A DNA stretch of 11,504 nucleotides from Myxococcales bacterium. GTDB taxonomy: Bacteria > Myxococcota > Polyangia > Fen-1088. Below are positions 1 through 6,201 of this stretch, piece after piece. Both the position numbers and the translations under genes were made by a program. The stretch's first letter is position 1, and each line of letters begins with the position of its first letter. The stretch is taken from contig PMCR01000424.1 of the NCBI GenBank assembly GCA_003155465.1, forward strand, positions 1 through 11,504, read 5' to 3'. Under the pieces are notes generated by a model that saw only the letters and a list, made by a program, of their open reading frames with translations, searched no databases and had not been told where the DNA came from.

Positions 1-203
1 TCCGCGTCGCGCAGGTTCTCGATCATGGCCAGGCGCATGGTCTCGGGCGCACGGAACCCGAAGGCCCCCGGATTGCCGATGTTCAGCTTGATGATCTCGT
101 GCCCGGCCTTCTCCAACTCAGCAGCCCGACGCGCCAGCGGACCGCGGATCTCGTAGCGGACGTTGGCGAGTTGGGAGCTGGCTTGAATTCTTGTCGGAGA
201 CAT
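1..203 (-). CDS. alaA: AlaA-like alanine/aspartate aminotransferase, 5' part only
   Basis: The first 67 codons of a pyridoxal-phosphate aminotransferase are visible; the rest lies beyond base 1. The N-terminus shows the pattern of the AlaA (YfbQ) group: SSQLANVRYEIRGPL at residues 9-23, then a GHEIIKLNIGNPGAFGF block at 34-50 and an APETM motif at 52-56. In characterised members the enzyme makes alanine from pyruvate and glutamate in the cytoplasm. The start is the ATG at 203-201, preceded at a good distance by GAGG on the minus strand (about 207-210). The lipoprotein gene at 259-1338 lies 55 bases upstream on the same strand, so co-transcription is possible, though the functions do not obviously match. 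The family call is firm; the exact substrate cannot be settled from the N-terminus alone. The lysine that binds the cofactor is outside the window. Confidence 0.85.
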   Translation of the reverse strand, partial: MSPTRIQASSQLANVRYEIRGPLARRAAELEKAGHEIIKLNIGNPGAFGFRAPETMRLAMIENLRDA

Positions 204-258
204 CGTGACCTCGACTGAAATCTCGCAGAAACATGGGGTGTGCGCCAGGTTTTGTGCT

Positions 259-1338
259 CTAGTACACGATGATCACCCCGGGATCGTCGATGACAAAACA
301 GGCCGAGTCGCCCGACACCCAGCGGAACACGTTGTACCAGAACTGCGGGATATCGTAGATCTTGTCAGCGGTGCGGGGCGCGCACTGGGCCTGGGCCTGG
401 AAGACTGGATCGCCGTTCCACTGGCTGGTGTAGGTGACCCACTCGTCGGCAAAGGCGAAGACCCGGCCTGCGCCAACCTGTTTGTGCACAGCGACCTTGA
501 GGTTCTTCCAGGTACCCATGACCTGACAGTCGGAGCAATTGATGGAACGACCGCGGAAGACACCCACCTGGTGGTCTGTCGAATTGAGATTCGCCACCAG
601 AGGCGTGTCCGAGGTGTTCCAACCGCCGAATGGCATCGAGGTGTCGGTGCAGTAGCAGAGATTGTCCGGACAGTCGTTCTCGAGAAAGATGTCATCCGTG
701 TTGTATGAGATCCCGAACGACGACAACAATTGATTGACCGGGCCGACCTCGGCCGACTGCGAGCCGTAGCCGGTCAAAGCGATGACGCCGCCGCCCTGGT
801 TGACCCAGTCGGAGAGAGCCGTGATCTCGTCCTGGCTGAAAATCCAGTAGCCAATGTACTCGCTGTCCTCAAGCGCCTGGAGAATGATGACATCGTAGGC
901 CTTCAAGAAATCCGCGGTCAGCGTGAAGTCCTTCTTCGACTGGGGCGTGCTTCCGAACATGGCCATGGTGGCGCTGCCCTGGGTCTTGGTGTTCATGTAG
1001 GTCTGGAAAGCATCCGTGGAGTCGCCACCCCCGCTCTGCTTGCCGTAGTGCGCGACCTTGCCCAAGGAAGCTATGGCGAGGCACGAGCAATTGCCCTTGT
1101 CGTCGCAACGCAACGGCCTGGCGTCTGCGCCGTTTGGCGGTGTGCTGGGATGGCTACCTGCGTCTTGGACATCGAGGTTGATCTTGGGACTGCCACCCGC
1201 CTGCCCGGGTGCACTATTGCCACCGCTTCCAGCGCTGCCATTCCCGCCGTAGTTGGCCACCTTGGCTTCGCTGGCCGTGCAGGCAGCGCCGACGAGGAAG
1301 ACCATGGATCCGATGGTGAGGAAACCATTGCATTGCAT
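259..1338 (-). CDS. Lipoprotein with ThuA/GATase-like domain
   Basis: This is a 359-residue predicted lipoprotein of unknown function. The N-terminus is a hydrophobic signal ending in the lipobox VGAAC with Cys20 as lipidation site. The n-region is unusual because it has no Lys or Arg. A short Gly/Ser/Pro linker (about 31-70) leads to a folded domain of about 270 residues. Segments such as AYDVIILQAL (148-156 region), a DWVNQGGGVIALTGY block (177-191), a VFAFADEWVTY block (293-303) and a closing FWYNVFRWVSG resemble the beta-alpha units of ThuA-like and class I glutamine-amidotransferase-like folds. No catalytic Cys-His-Glu triad can be assigned. Eleven further cysteines, several clustered at 78-86 and 223-230, suggest disulfides and an exported location. 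The frame is open upstream to 1629, but the ATG at 1338 is chosen because it places the signal peptide at the N-terminus; a GGGGG run lies almost directly before it, so the ribosome site is atypical. A nucleolytic or sugar-related role is not supported. Confidence 0.8.
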   Translation of the reverse strand: MQCNGFLTIGSMVFLVGAACTASEAKVANYGGNGSAGSGGNSAPGQAGGSPKINLDVQDAGSHPSTPPNGADARPLRCDDKGNCSCLAIASLGKVAHYGKQSGGGDSTDAFQTYMNTKTQGSATMAMFGSTPQSKKDFTLTADFLKAYDVIILQALEDSEYIGYWIFSQDEITALSDWVNQGGGVIALTGYGSQSAEVGPVNQLLSSFGISYNTDDIFLENDCPDNLCYCTDTSMPFGGWNTSDTPLVANLNSTDHQVGVFRGRSINCSDCQVMGTWKNLKVAVHKQVGAGRVFAFADEWVTYTSQWNGDPVFQAQAQCAPRTADKIYDIPQFWYNVFRWVSGDSACFVIDDPGVIIVY

Positions 1339-1648
1339 GCCCCCATAATAAGCGACCCTGGTCAAAGGGGAAGGCCGGGGCAGGCGCGAGGATGCCGGGG
1401 ACAGATGTCGATGACGCACGTGCCCTGCCCTGCCGACCATCTTGCCGCCAGCGCGACCGGCAAGTCGCACCCAACTGCCGTCGGATTGGTCTGCCGAAGC
1501 GACCGGCCGGCGCAAGTCGCCTCTTCCGTCAGTCCTGCCGATCACGGCAACCACCACCGCCGTCCACCAGTGGCGATTGCCTCCGAACATTATACAGGAT
1601 CGCCAATCCACGGTTGTCTGGGGAAGCAAGTCACGCTAACGTGCGTGC
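1339..1648. other. Divergent intergenic region between the lipoprotein and PASTA genes
   Basis: About 310 bases separate two divergently read genes. No convincing ORF, tRNA or long hairpin is visible. The frame of the lipoprotein stays open through much of it, but that stretch has no family resemblance. The region contains the minus-strand TATAAT at 1589-1594. A loose near-repeat also occurs: GCGACCGGCAAGTCGC near 1452 and GCGACCGGCCGGCGCAAGTCGC near 1498. On the plus strand TTGTCT (1614-1619) and TAACGT (1637-1642) are 17 bases apart and end about 7 bases before the PASTA gene start. Confidence 0.5.
1589..1594 (-). promoter_or_regulatory. Perfect -10 box (TATAAT) facing the ThuA-like lipoprotein gene
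   Basis: Read on the minus strand, bases 1594-1589 spell TATAAT, preceded by TG, in otherwise GC-rich DNA. No good -35 hexamer sits 16-18 bases upstream (ACAACC or GACAAC at best). If used, it would give the lipoprotein gene a leader of roughly 245 bases. It could also be chance. Confidence 0.3.
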
Positions 1649-2350
1649 ATGCTTCGCCAAACAATGGTGTCGGCTCTGGTCGCGGCGCTGGTGGCCTTGG
1701 GTGTCTCCTATGCCTCGCTGCACGGCGACTGGCTCCGCCGTTCCGTCGACGTTCCCACAGTGGTCGGGTCCACGGTGGATACCGCCCGATCGGCCCTCGA
1801 CCAGTCCGGATTGCTGTTGGTCATCGCCGAGGATCGGGACGACACAGCCTCGCCGCCAGGCCAGATCTTGGCCCAGCATCCGCTGCCTGGGTCCAAATTG
1901 CGCGGAGGCGAATCGGTGGATGTGGTGGTTGCCCGCGCGCTTACACTGGTCAAGGTGCCTGGTGTGGTCGGCCAGCTCTTGGGTGAAGCTCGCATTCGCC
2001 TGGAAAAGGCTCACCTCACAGTCAGCAATGTGGTCGAGCAGCCTCATCCCACCCTCGGCCCAGGCATGGTCATCGCGCAGAGCATGGCTGAGGGCACCGA
2101 GGTGCGGGCTGGCACGGGACTGGAGTTGAAGGTGTCGAAGGGCGCCGAGACCGTCACCGTGCCTGCTGTGGTCGGCAAGTCATTGTCCAAAGCCAAAGAT
2201 CTGCTGACCCAGGCCGGGCTGACGCTCGGACAGGTCCGCCACGCCTCCGACGACGATCGTAGCCCCGGGATCGTGCTTGAGCAGAAGCCCGCTGCCACCC
2301 AGACCCTGGGCAAAGGCATGGCGGTGGATCTGGTCGTGAATAGCGACTAG
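1649..2350 (+). CDS. Membrane-anchored protein with three PASTA domains
   Basis: This is a 233-residue protein with one N-terminal hydrophobic segment (about 5-22) followed by three PASTA repeats at roughly 33-95, 101-164 and 169-232. Each repeat opens with a VPxVVG-type motif (DVPTVVGSTVDTA, KVPGVVGQLLGEA, TVPAVVGKSLSKA), continues with a helix ending in GL-like residues, and closes with a GxxVxLVV-type strand. PASTA domains are known as extracytoplasmic modules of penicillin-binding proteins and PknB-type kinases that bind peptidoglycan or muropeptides. Here there is no kinase or transpeptidase domain, so the protein is probably an anchored periplasmic binding module; its partner is unknown. 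The ATG at 1649 has no Shine-Dalgarno sequence in the usual window. The aminotransferase gene starts 13 bases after the stop, which suggests an operon. Confidence 0.88.
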   Translation: MLRQTMVSALVAALVALGVSYASLHGDWLRRSVDVPTVVGSTVDTARSALDQSGLLLVIAEDRDDTASPPGQILAQHPLPGSKLRGGESVDVVVARALTLVKVPGVVGQLLGEARIRLEKAHLTVSNVVEQPHPTLGPGMVIAQSMAEGTEVRAGTGLELKVSKGAETVTVPAVVGKSLSKAKDLLTQAGLTLGQVRHASDDDRSPGIVLEQKPAATQTLGKGMAVDLVVNSD

Positions 2351-2363
2351 TCCATCCCCACAA

Positions 2364-3542
2364 ATGCCCGACACCAGTCGTCGCGTCGCGACCTTCACCG
2401 AATCCGTCATTCGCCACATGACCAGGTTGGCCAATGCGTACGGGGCCATCAACCTGTCCCAGGGTTTTCCTGATTTCGACCCACCCGAGGTACTGCAGCA
2501 GGCAGCCGAGCACGCGGGCCGACACGGGCCCCATCAGTACGCGGTGACCTGGGGTGCGCCCGCCTTCCGTCAGGCCCTGGCGCGCAAGCAATCCCGGTTC
2601 ACCGGCCTTGCCATCGACCCGGATGCGCACATCGTGGTCACCTGCGGCAGCACCGAGGCCATGATGGTCGCGATGATGACCGCCTGCAATCCCGGCGACC
2701 GCGTGGTTGTGTTCTCGCCTTTCTACGAAAACTACGTCGCTGACACGATCCTTTCGGGCGCCGAGCCGATCTACGTGCCCCTGCACCCGCCCGCCTTCCG
2801 CTTCGACGAGACCGAGCTGCGAGCAGCCTTTGCCCAGCGACCGAAGGCGATCATTCTGTGCAACCCAGCCAATCCATCAGGCCGGGTCTTCACGAAGAGC
2901 GAACTTCTGCTGATCGCCGATCTCGCCGCCCAGGCCGACACCTTCGTGATCACCGACGAGGTGTACGAGCACATCGTATTTGCCCCCCATCAGCACGCGT
3001 ATTTCGCCGCACTTCCGGGCGCGTTCGAGCGGACCATCACCTGCGGCTCGCTGTCCAAGACCTATTCGGTGACCGGGTGGCGGCTGGGCTATGTGATTGC
3101 GGCACCGGCCGTGATTGCAGGGGCGCGCAAGGTGCACGACTTCCTCACGGTCGGTGCGGCGGCGCCCTTGCAGGAAGCCGCGGTGGCCGGCCTGAATCTT
3201 CCTGACAGCTACTACGCCGAACTGCAGGCCAGCTACAGCGCGAAGCGCGAGCTTTTCCTGGGATTCCTCCGACAAACCGGACTGCGCTTCACCGAACCCG
3301 AGGGCGCGTACTACGTCCTTGTGGACATAGCGGAATCAGGATGGACCGACGACCGGGCCTTCTGCGACTGGCTGGTGAAGGATGTGGGTGTGGCAGCGGT
3401 TCCCGGCTCCAGCTTCTTTCGCGAGCCGGTACACAACCTGATCCGTTTCCACTTCGCCAAGCGGCCCGAAACCCTGGAAGCGGCGGGAAGGCGGCTGATC
3501 GGCTTGCGCGAACGGGCCAGCCGGGCGCCCGAGCGCGTGTGA
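2364..3542 (+). CDS. Class I/II PLP-dependent aminotransferase
   Basis: This complete 392-residue cytoplasmic enzyme of fold type I has the usual family length. Visible motifs are INLSQGFPDF (29-38), CNPANPSG (166-173), ITDEVYE (196-202), the cofactor-binding block SLSKTYSVTGWRLGY (229-243) with Lys232 as the expected Schiff-base residue, and IRFHFAKR (360-367) with Arg361 as the likely substrate carboxylate ligand. The pattern is closest to the methionine/kynurenine/glutamine aminotransferase group (YbdL, KAT-like), which exchanges an amino group between an amino acid and a 2-oxo acid; the true substrate cannot be read off. The ATG at 2364 is kept because the residues after it match the family N-terminus, although no Shine-Dalgarno sequence precedes it. 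It follows the PASTA gene by 13 bases and ends before a strong inverted repeat. Confidence 0.92.
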   Translation: MPDTSRRVATFTESVIRHMTRLANAYGAINLSQGFPDFDPPEVLQQAAEHAGRHGPHQYAVTWGAPAFRQALARKQSRFTGLAIDPDAHIVVTCGSTEAMMVAMMTACNPGDRVVVFSPFYENYVADTILSGAEPIYVPLHPPAFRFDETELRAAFAQRPKAIILCNPANPSGRVFTKSELLLIADLAAQADTFVITDEVYEHIVFAPHQHAYFAALPGAFERTITCGSLSKTYSVTGWRLGYVIAAPAVIAGARKVHDFLTVGAAAPLQEAAVAGLNLPDSYYAELQASYSAKRELFLGFLRQTGLRFTEPEGAYYVLVDIAESGWTDDRAFCDWLVKDVGVAAVPGSSFFREPVHNLIRFHFAKRPETLEAAGRRLIGLRERASRAPERV

Positions 3543-3565
3543 CCCTGGGGCTTGGCTCACCAACG

Positions 3566-3593
3566 ACAACGGGGCACCGAAGCGCCCCGTTGT
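3566..3593. terminator. Inverted repeat, probable bidirectional terminator
   Basis: ACAACGGGGC (3566-3575) and GCCCCGTTGT (3584-3593) form a perfect 10-base-pair stem with an 8-base loop; a wobble pair and one more pair extend it to 3564-3595. It lies in the 72-base gap between two converging stop codons (3542 and 3615), the right place for a terminator serving both strands. There is no clear T-tract on either side, so it is not a textbook intrinsic terminator. Confidence 0.7.
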
Positions 3594-3614
3594 TGCGCGA
3601 TCACGAAGAAATTA

Positions 3615-4655
3615 CTACTTGGCGAACGTGATGCCGGTGATGCAGAGGTTGGCAACAGCAATCGCCGCGGCGCCCGACGAGACCTGCACGCTGATCTTGT
3701 CGATGTTCGGTACATCGGCAGCCGTGATGGCTATGCCCGGCGCCGCTGGGGTGTAGCAGGTGGTGCTGAAGGAAGTAAGAGGCATGGCGCCCGCGGCATA
3801 CGTGGCGCAGTAGGAAGTCGCATCCGGATCACCCCGCTTGTGGACCATGGCGCGCAGCCCGGACGACGGCGAACCAGTGACCGCGATCGTGATGCTTGAG
3901 AAGGACTGACTGAGGCCTCCGAAGGCGGCGTCGGCGTTCACTCCAACCGAGATTCCCCAGTTTCCGGCGTAGTCCGGAGGTGTCCCGAGGGCAGGAATCG
4001 AGCCCGTGACACAGAGTGCGGTGGGGGAACTCCAGTTGGTCGAAGTAGCGCAGGGCGCGGCTTGCGTGATGGTTGTCTTGCCGGGGCCGCAGGTCGGGTC
4101 AGTGACGGCGTCCGCGGAACCGAGAGCAACCCAACCATAGCCGGTCATGGCACCCGAGGCCTTGCCAGCGGCGAAGGTAACGGTGGTGCCGGTGGGGGAG
4201 ACGCTGGTGTTGCCGCCCCCAGTGTCGCCGCCTGTGCTGATCGTGCCGCCTGTCGAGGCGATTGTATTGGTCGTGGTGGTCGTCGTCCCGCCGTTTCGGT
4301 TGCTGCTGCTCGCAGAAGTTGTCCCGCCCGCGTTGGTCGTCCCGCCGTTTCGGTTGGTGCTGCTCGCCGAGGTCGTCCCGCCGGACTCGGCGGTGCTGTT
4401 TTGCGAGGTCGTGCCCCCGCCACCGCTGGTAGTGCCGCCCGAGTTTTCTCTGCCGCCCGTGGAGTTGGTGCTGCTTGAGCTGCCGGTGCTGCCGCCGCTG
4501 GAACTATTCTCTCCCCCGCCCGAGCCCCCCGAGTTCTCCTGCGCAGCGGGCAGGCAGCTCGTCGCACCAAGAAACAGGAGTCCGACGCAGCAGACTCGCG
4601 CAAGAGCCCAGGCTGCGCCACGAAACAATCGGCCGTAGTCTAAATTTTCGCTCAT
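3615..4655 (-). CDS. Ser/Gly/Thr-rich lipoprotein with four-Cys C-terminal domain (A)
   Basis: This is a 346-residue predicted surface or periplasmic lipoprotein. An Arg-containing n-region (Arg9, Arg12, Arg20) and a hydrophobic core (about 21-31) end at a lipobox-like ATSC with Cys34. Residues 41-155 form a low-complexity Ser/Gly/Thr/Asn linker with an 18-residue tandem repeat (see 4275-4382). Residues 158-346 form a folded domain rich in predicted beta strands, with cysteines at 189, 202, 215, 283, 300 and 338. Four of these (215, 283, 300, 338) align with cysteines in the lipoprotein at 8562-9671, which has the same layout, so the two are distant paralogues. A jelly-roll, carbohydrate-binding-like fold is possible but is only an inference. 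The ATG at 4655 is chosen because AGAGGA on the minus strand (4665-4660) lies four bases upstream; the open frame to 4883 lacks such support. The function is unknown. Confidence 0.82.
   Translation of the reverse strand: MSENLDYGRLFRGAAWALARVCCVGLLFLGATSCLPAAQENSGGSGGGENSSSGGSTGSSSSTNSTGGRENSGGTTSGGGGTTSQNSTAESGGTTSASSTNRNGGTTNAGGTTSASSSNRNGGTTTTTTNTIASTGGTISTGGDTGGGNTSVSPTGTTVTFAAGKASGAMTGYGWVALGSADAVTDPTCGPGKTTITQAAPCATSTNWSSPTALCVTGSIPALGTPPDYAGNWGISVGVNADAAFGGLSQSFSSITIAVTGSPSSGLRAMVHKRGDPDATSYCATYAAGAMPLTSFSTTCYTPAAPGIAITAADVPNIDKISVQVSSGAAAIAVANLCITGITFAK
4275..4382 (-). repeat. 54-base tandem duplication in the linker of lipoprotein A
   Basis: Two imperfect 54-base copies lie head to tail (4382-4329 and 4328-4275 on the minus strand). 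They encode 18-residue units that share GGTTSASS, NRNGGTT and the same spacing. The differences are mostly single bases, so the duplication looks fairly recent. The longest matching block on the plus strand runs from about 4282 and again from 4336. Confidence 0.8.
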
Positions 4656-4671
4656 GGTTTCCTCTCTTACC

Positions 4672-4681
4672 GCCACGTGGC
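4672..4681. promoter_or_regulatory. Perfect 10-base palindrome GCCACGTGGC in the leader of lipoprotein A
   Basis: GCCACGTGGC is its own reverse complement and lies 16-26 bases before the ATG of lipoprotein A, just upstream of its Shine-Dalgarno sequence. The position suits a repressor site or a small hairpin overlapping the leader, but a single 10-base palindrome in GC-rich DNA can be chance. Confidence 0.25.
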
Positions 4682-4743
4682 TTGCGGCGGACTCTAGCGA
4701 ATTCTGGATGAGGCGTGCAACAACTCCCACAGGAGTCTGCCGG

Positions 4744-4749
4744 ACTATA
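4744..4749 (-). promoter_or_regulatory. Candidate -10 box (TATAGT) for lipoprotein A
   Basis: On the minus strand bases 4749-4744 read TATAGT, five of six matches to the consensus, about 90 bases upstream of the ATG of lipoprotein A. The -35 position is poor. A small hairpin (ACTCC-CACA-GGAGT, 4723-4736) would then be in the transcribed leader. An alternative is TTGCAC with TAGAGT 18 bases on, closer to the gene. Confidence 0.3.
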
Positions 4750-4925
4750 GACCATTTCAGCCGGGTTCTCCGTCCAATCCGCTTCTTGCGCGATCCGACA
4801 AACCCATGCCGTTGAACGGACCCATCCCCAGCGCGGCCTGCCATTGGACGCGTCGAGCCAGCACCGCCTGGCATGGCTGACACACGGGAAACTAGCCGCC
4901 CTTCCAGCAGCCTGTGGAAATGAAG

Positions 4926-5129
4926 TCACTTCGGGACATTCGACAGAAGCTGCCCGATGCCAGTCAAGCCCTTCTCGGCGCGCAACCTCCGCGCAACTTC
5001 ATAGCCATCCATCCCGGGCAGACCGATGTCCCACAGGATCATGTCGGACCGGAGGATCAGAGATCTTGCGATGCCATCTCTGCCGTTGTTCGCGATCTCG
5101 ACGGCGTGCCCGCTGAATTCCAGCACCCT
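4926..5129 (-). pseudogene. Relic of a response-regulator receiver domain
   Basis: The minus-strand reading of this stretch gives about 65 residues that clearly belong to a CheY-like receiver domain: LEFSGHAVEIANNG, then SDMILWDIGLPGMDGYEVARR and LRAEKGLTGI. The phosphoacceptor aspartate is the D of WDIGLP, encoded at 5030-5028. The N-terminal strand with the acidic Mg-binding pair is missing, as is everything after alpha 3, including the conserved Thr/Ser and Lys; a TGA at 4928-4926 ends the frame soon after. The surviving piece resembles receiver domains of hybrid histidine kinases, where LLELSGHEV and DIGLPGMDGYEVA are typical. No start codon or ribosome site fits, and the upstream end runs into the promoter region of the TPR gene. 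It is probably a dead fragment left by deletion or rearrangement. The frame of the core is still intact, so decay may be recent. Confidence 0.75.
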
Positions 5130-5190
5130 ACAGGGGGGCAAATACAACTGCCGCGGCTTGTTGCGGGTTTCTCCAGAGCCGGCTGGGGTG

Positions 5191-5196
5191 TACAAT
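5191..5196 (+). promoter_or_regulatory. Candidate -10 box (TACAAT) for the TPR gene
   Basis: TACAAT matches the -10 consensus at five of six bases. The expected transcription start, about seven bases further on, falls at or next to the GTG at 5203 and six bases before the ATG at 5209. No Shine-Dalgarno sequence is present, so a leaderless or nearly leaderless message is possible. The -35 region is weak. Confidence 0.4.
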
Positions 5197-5208
5197 CGGC
5201 CCGTGCCG

Positions 5209-6201
5209 ATGCCTATCCGCAAGAAGGTGCAGTCCAGGGCTTTCCGGGCCGTCAAAGGTCTGTCTTTTCTGCTGGCCACTTCAGTCTTGGTCCTTGCCAG
5301 CCCCGCGCGCGGCGACGACAGCGCCACCGAGCAGGCCAGGCAGTGCTACGAGACCGGAACCCAGCAATACGACCTCGGCCATTGGGACGACGCGATCCGA
5401 GAGTTCGAGAAGGCCTACCAGCTGCGGCCCGACCCAAGCTTCCTCTACAACCTGGCGCAGGCCTACCGGCGCAAGGGTGACACCAAGCGGGCCCTGGATC
5501 TTTACCGAAACTACCTGGCCAAGATCCCGAAGAGCCCGCAGCGCGCTGAGATCGAGGAGAGAATCAAGACCCTGCAGAAGCAGATCGACGAAGAGGCCTC
5601 GGCCAAGTCAGCCCCGCCGGAGCCGACAGGTCGCGCCCCGGTGCCGCCGCCTGCCCTGCCTTTGGGCACAGGGCTCGTTCCAGCCCCGGCAGAGGCGCCA
5701 GCCACGTCTGTGCCGCAAGCCGACCCGGGAATGACACCTGGAACTCTGCCTTCGACCACCCCGCTCTCCCCGCCCACCGACCAGCCCAGCCAGGCTGCTC
5801 CGACCACCAACGGAACAACGAGTGGGCCGGTCCCCAGCGTGGCCGACGCAACTGCCAGTCCGCCCGCAGCGCCAGGACGCGGCCTTCGCATAGCGGGAAT
5901 CGTCTGCGGCGCGGTCGGGGTCGCCGCCCTGAGCACGGGCATTGTTTTTGGGACAAAGGCGAAGAACCTGTCAAACAAGGTCGCCGGCGCCAGCTCGTTC
6001 AACCAGTCGGATGATTCCGCCGGCTCGCGGGACGAGAAGCTGCAGTGGGTCTTCTACGGCGTGGGTGCTGGCGTCGCGGCGGCCGGAGCAGCCCTCTACT
6101 ACTTTGGCTTTCGAGCTGCACGGACGACACCCTCGGGACTGAGCCTGGGCCCGGTCTTGGGCCCCGGGACCGCAGGTGTCTCCGCCATGGGGGTGTTCTG
6201 A
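5209..6201 (+). CDS. TPR protein with signal peptide, Pro-rich linker and two membrane segments
   Basis: The protein has 330 residues. A basic n-region (RKK, 4-6) and a hydrophobic stretch (18-31) ending near SPARG-DD look like a cleavable signal peptide. Two TPR motifs follow at about 44-74 and 76-108 (CYETGTQQYDLGHWDDAIREF; FLYNLAQAYRRKGDTKRALDLY), then a charged helix (110-132), a Pro/Ala/Thr-rich linker (133-224), and two hydrophobic helices (about 226-248 and 279-300) around a polar loop. The C-terminus ends in Phe. This layout recurs in myxobacterial TPR proteins of unknown function; TPRs bind other proteins, so a scaffold role in the envelope is the reasonable inference. An in-frame GTG at 5203 is an alternative start; the frame open further upstream overlaps the relic and is not family-like. 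Its stop overlaps the next start (TGATG), implying translational coupling with the Cys-rich lipoprotein. Confidence 0.82.
   Translation: MPIRKKVQSRAFRAVKGLSFLLATSVLVLASPARGDDSATEQARQCYETGTQQYDLGHWDDAIREFEKAYQLRPDPSFLYNLAQAYRRKGDTKRALDLYRNYLAKIPKSPQRAEIEERIKTLQKQIDEEASAKSAPPEPTGRAPVPPPALPLGTGLVPAPAEAPATSVPQADPGMTPGTLPSTTPLSPPTDQPSQAAPTTNGTTSGPVPSVADATASPPAAPGRGLRIAGIVCGAVGVAALSTGIVFGTKAKNLSNKVAGASSFNQSDDSAGSRDEKLQWVFYGVGAGVAAAGAALYYFGFRAARTTPSGLSLGPVLGPGTAGVSAMGVF

Larger units (their letters stand above)
4656..5208. other. 550-base divergent intergenic region
   Basis: The region separates lipoprotein A (-) from the TPR gene (+). It holds the leader and candidate promoter of lipoprotein A (4656-4760), a stretch with no recognisable content (about 4760-4925), the receiver-domain relic (4926-5129), and the candidate promoter of the TPR gene (5160-5200). 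I see no tRNA, transposase fragment or terminal inverted repeats that would explain how the relic arrived. Confidence 0.6.

Noticed and set aside
205..708. 167-codon plus-strand ORF opposite the ThuA-like lipoprotein
   Set aside because: It has no family resemblance; the minus frame has a lipobox and fold-like blocks.
4147..4638. Plus-strand ORF rich in Pro and Val opposite lipoprotein A
   Set aside because: It is the antisense reading of the Gly/Thr linker codons; the minus-strand gene has a signal peptide, a Shine-Dalgarno sequence and a paralogue, and this frame has none.
5026..5208. Upstream extension of the TPR protein
   Set aside because: The extra codons run antisense through the receiver relic and the promoter region, and the signal peptide begins at 5209.
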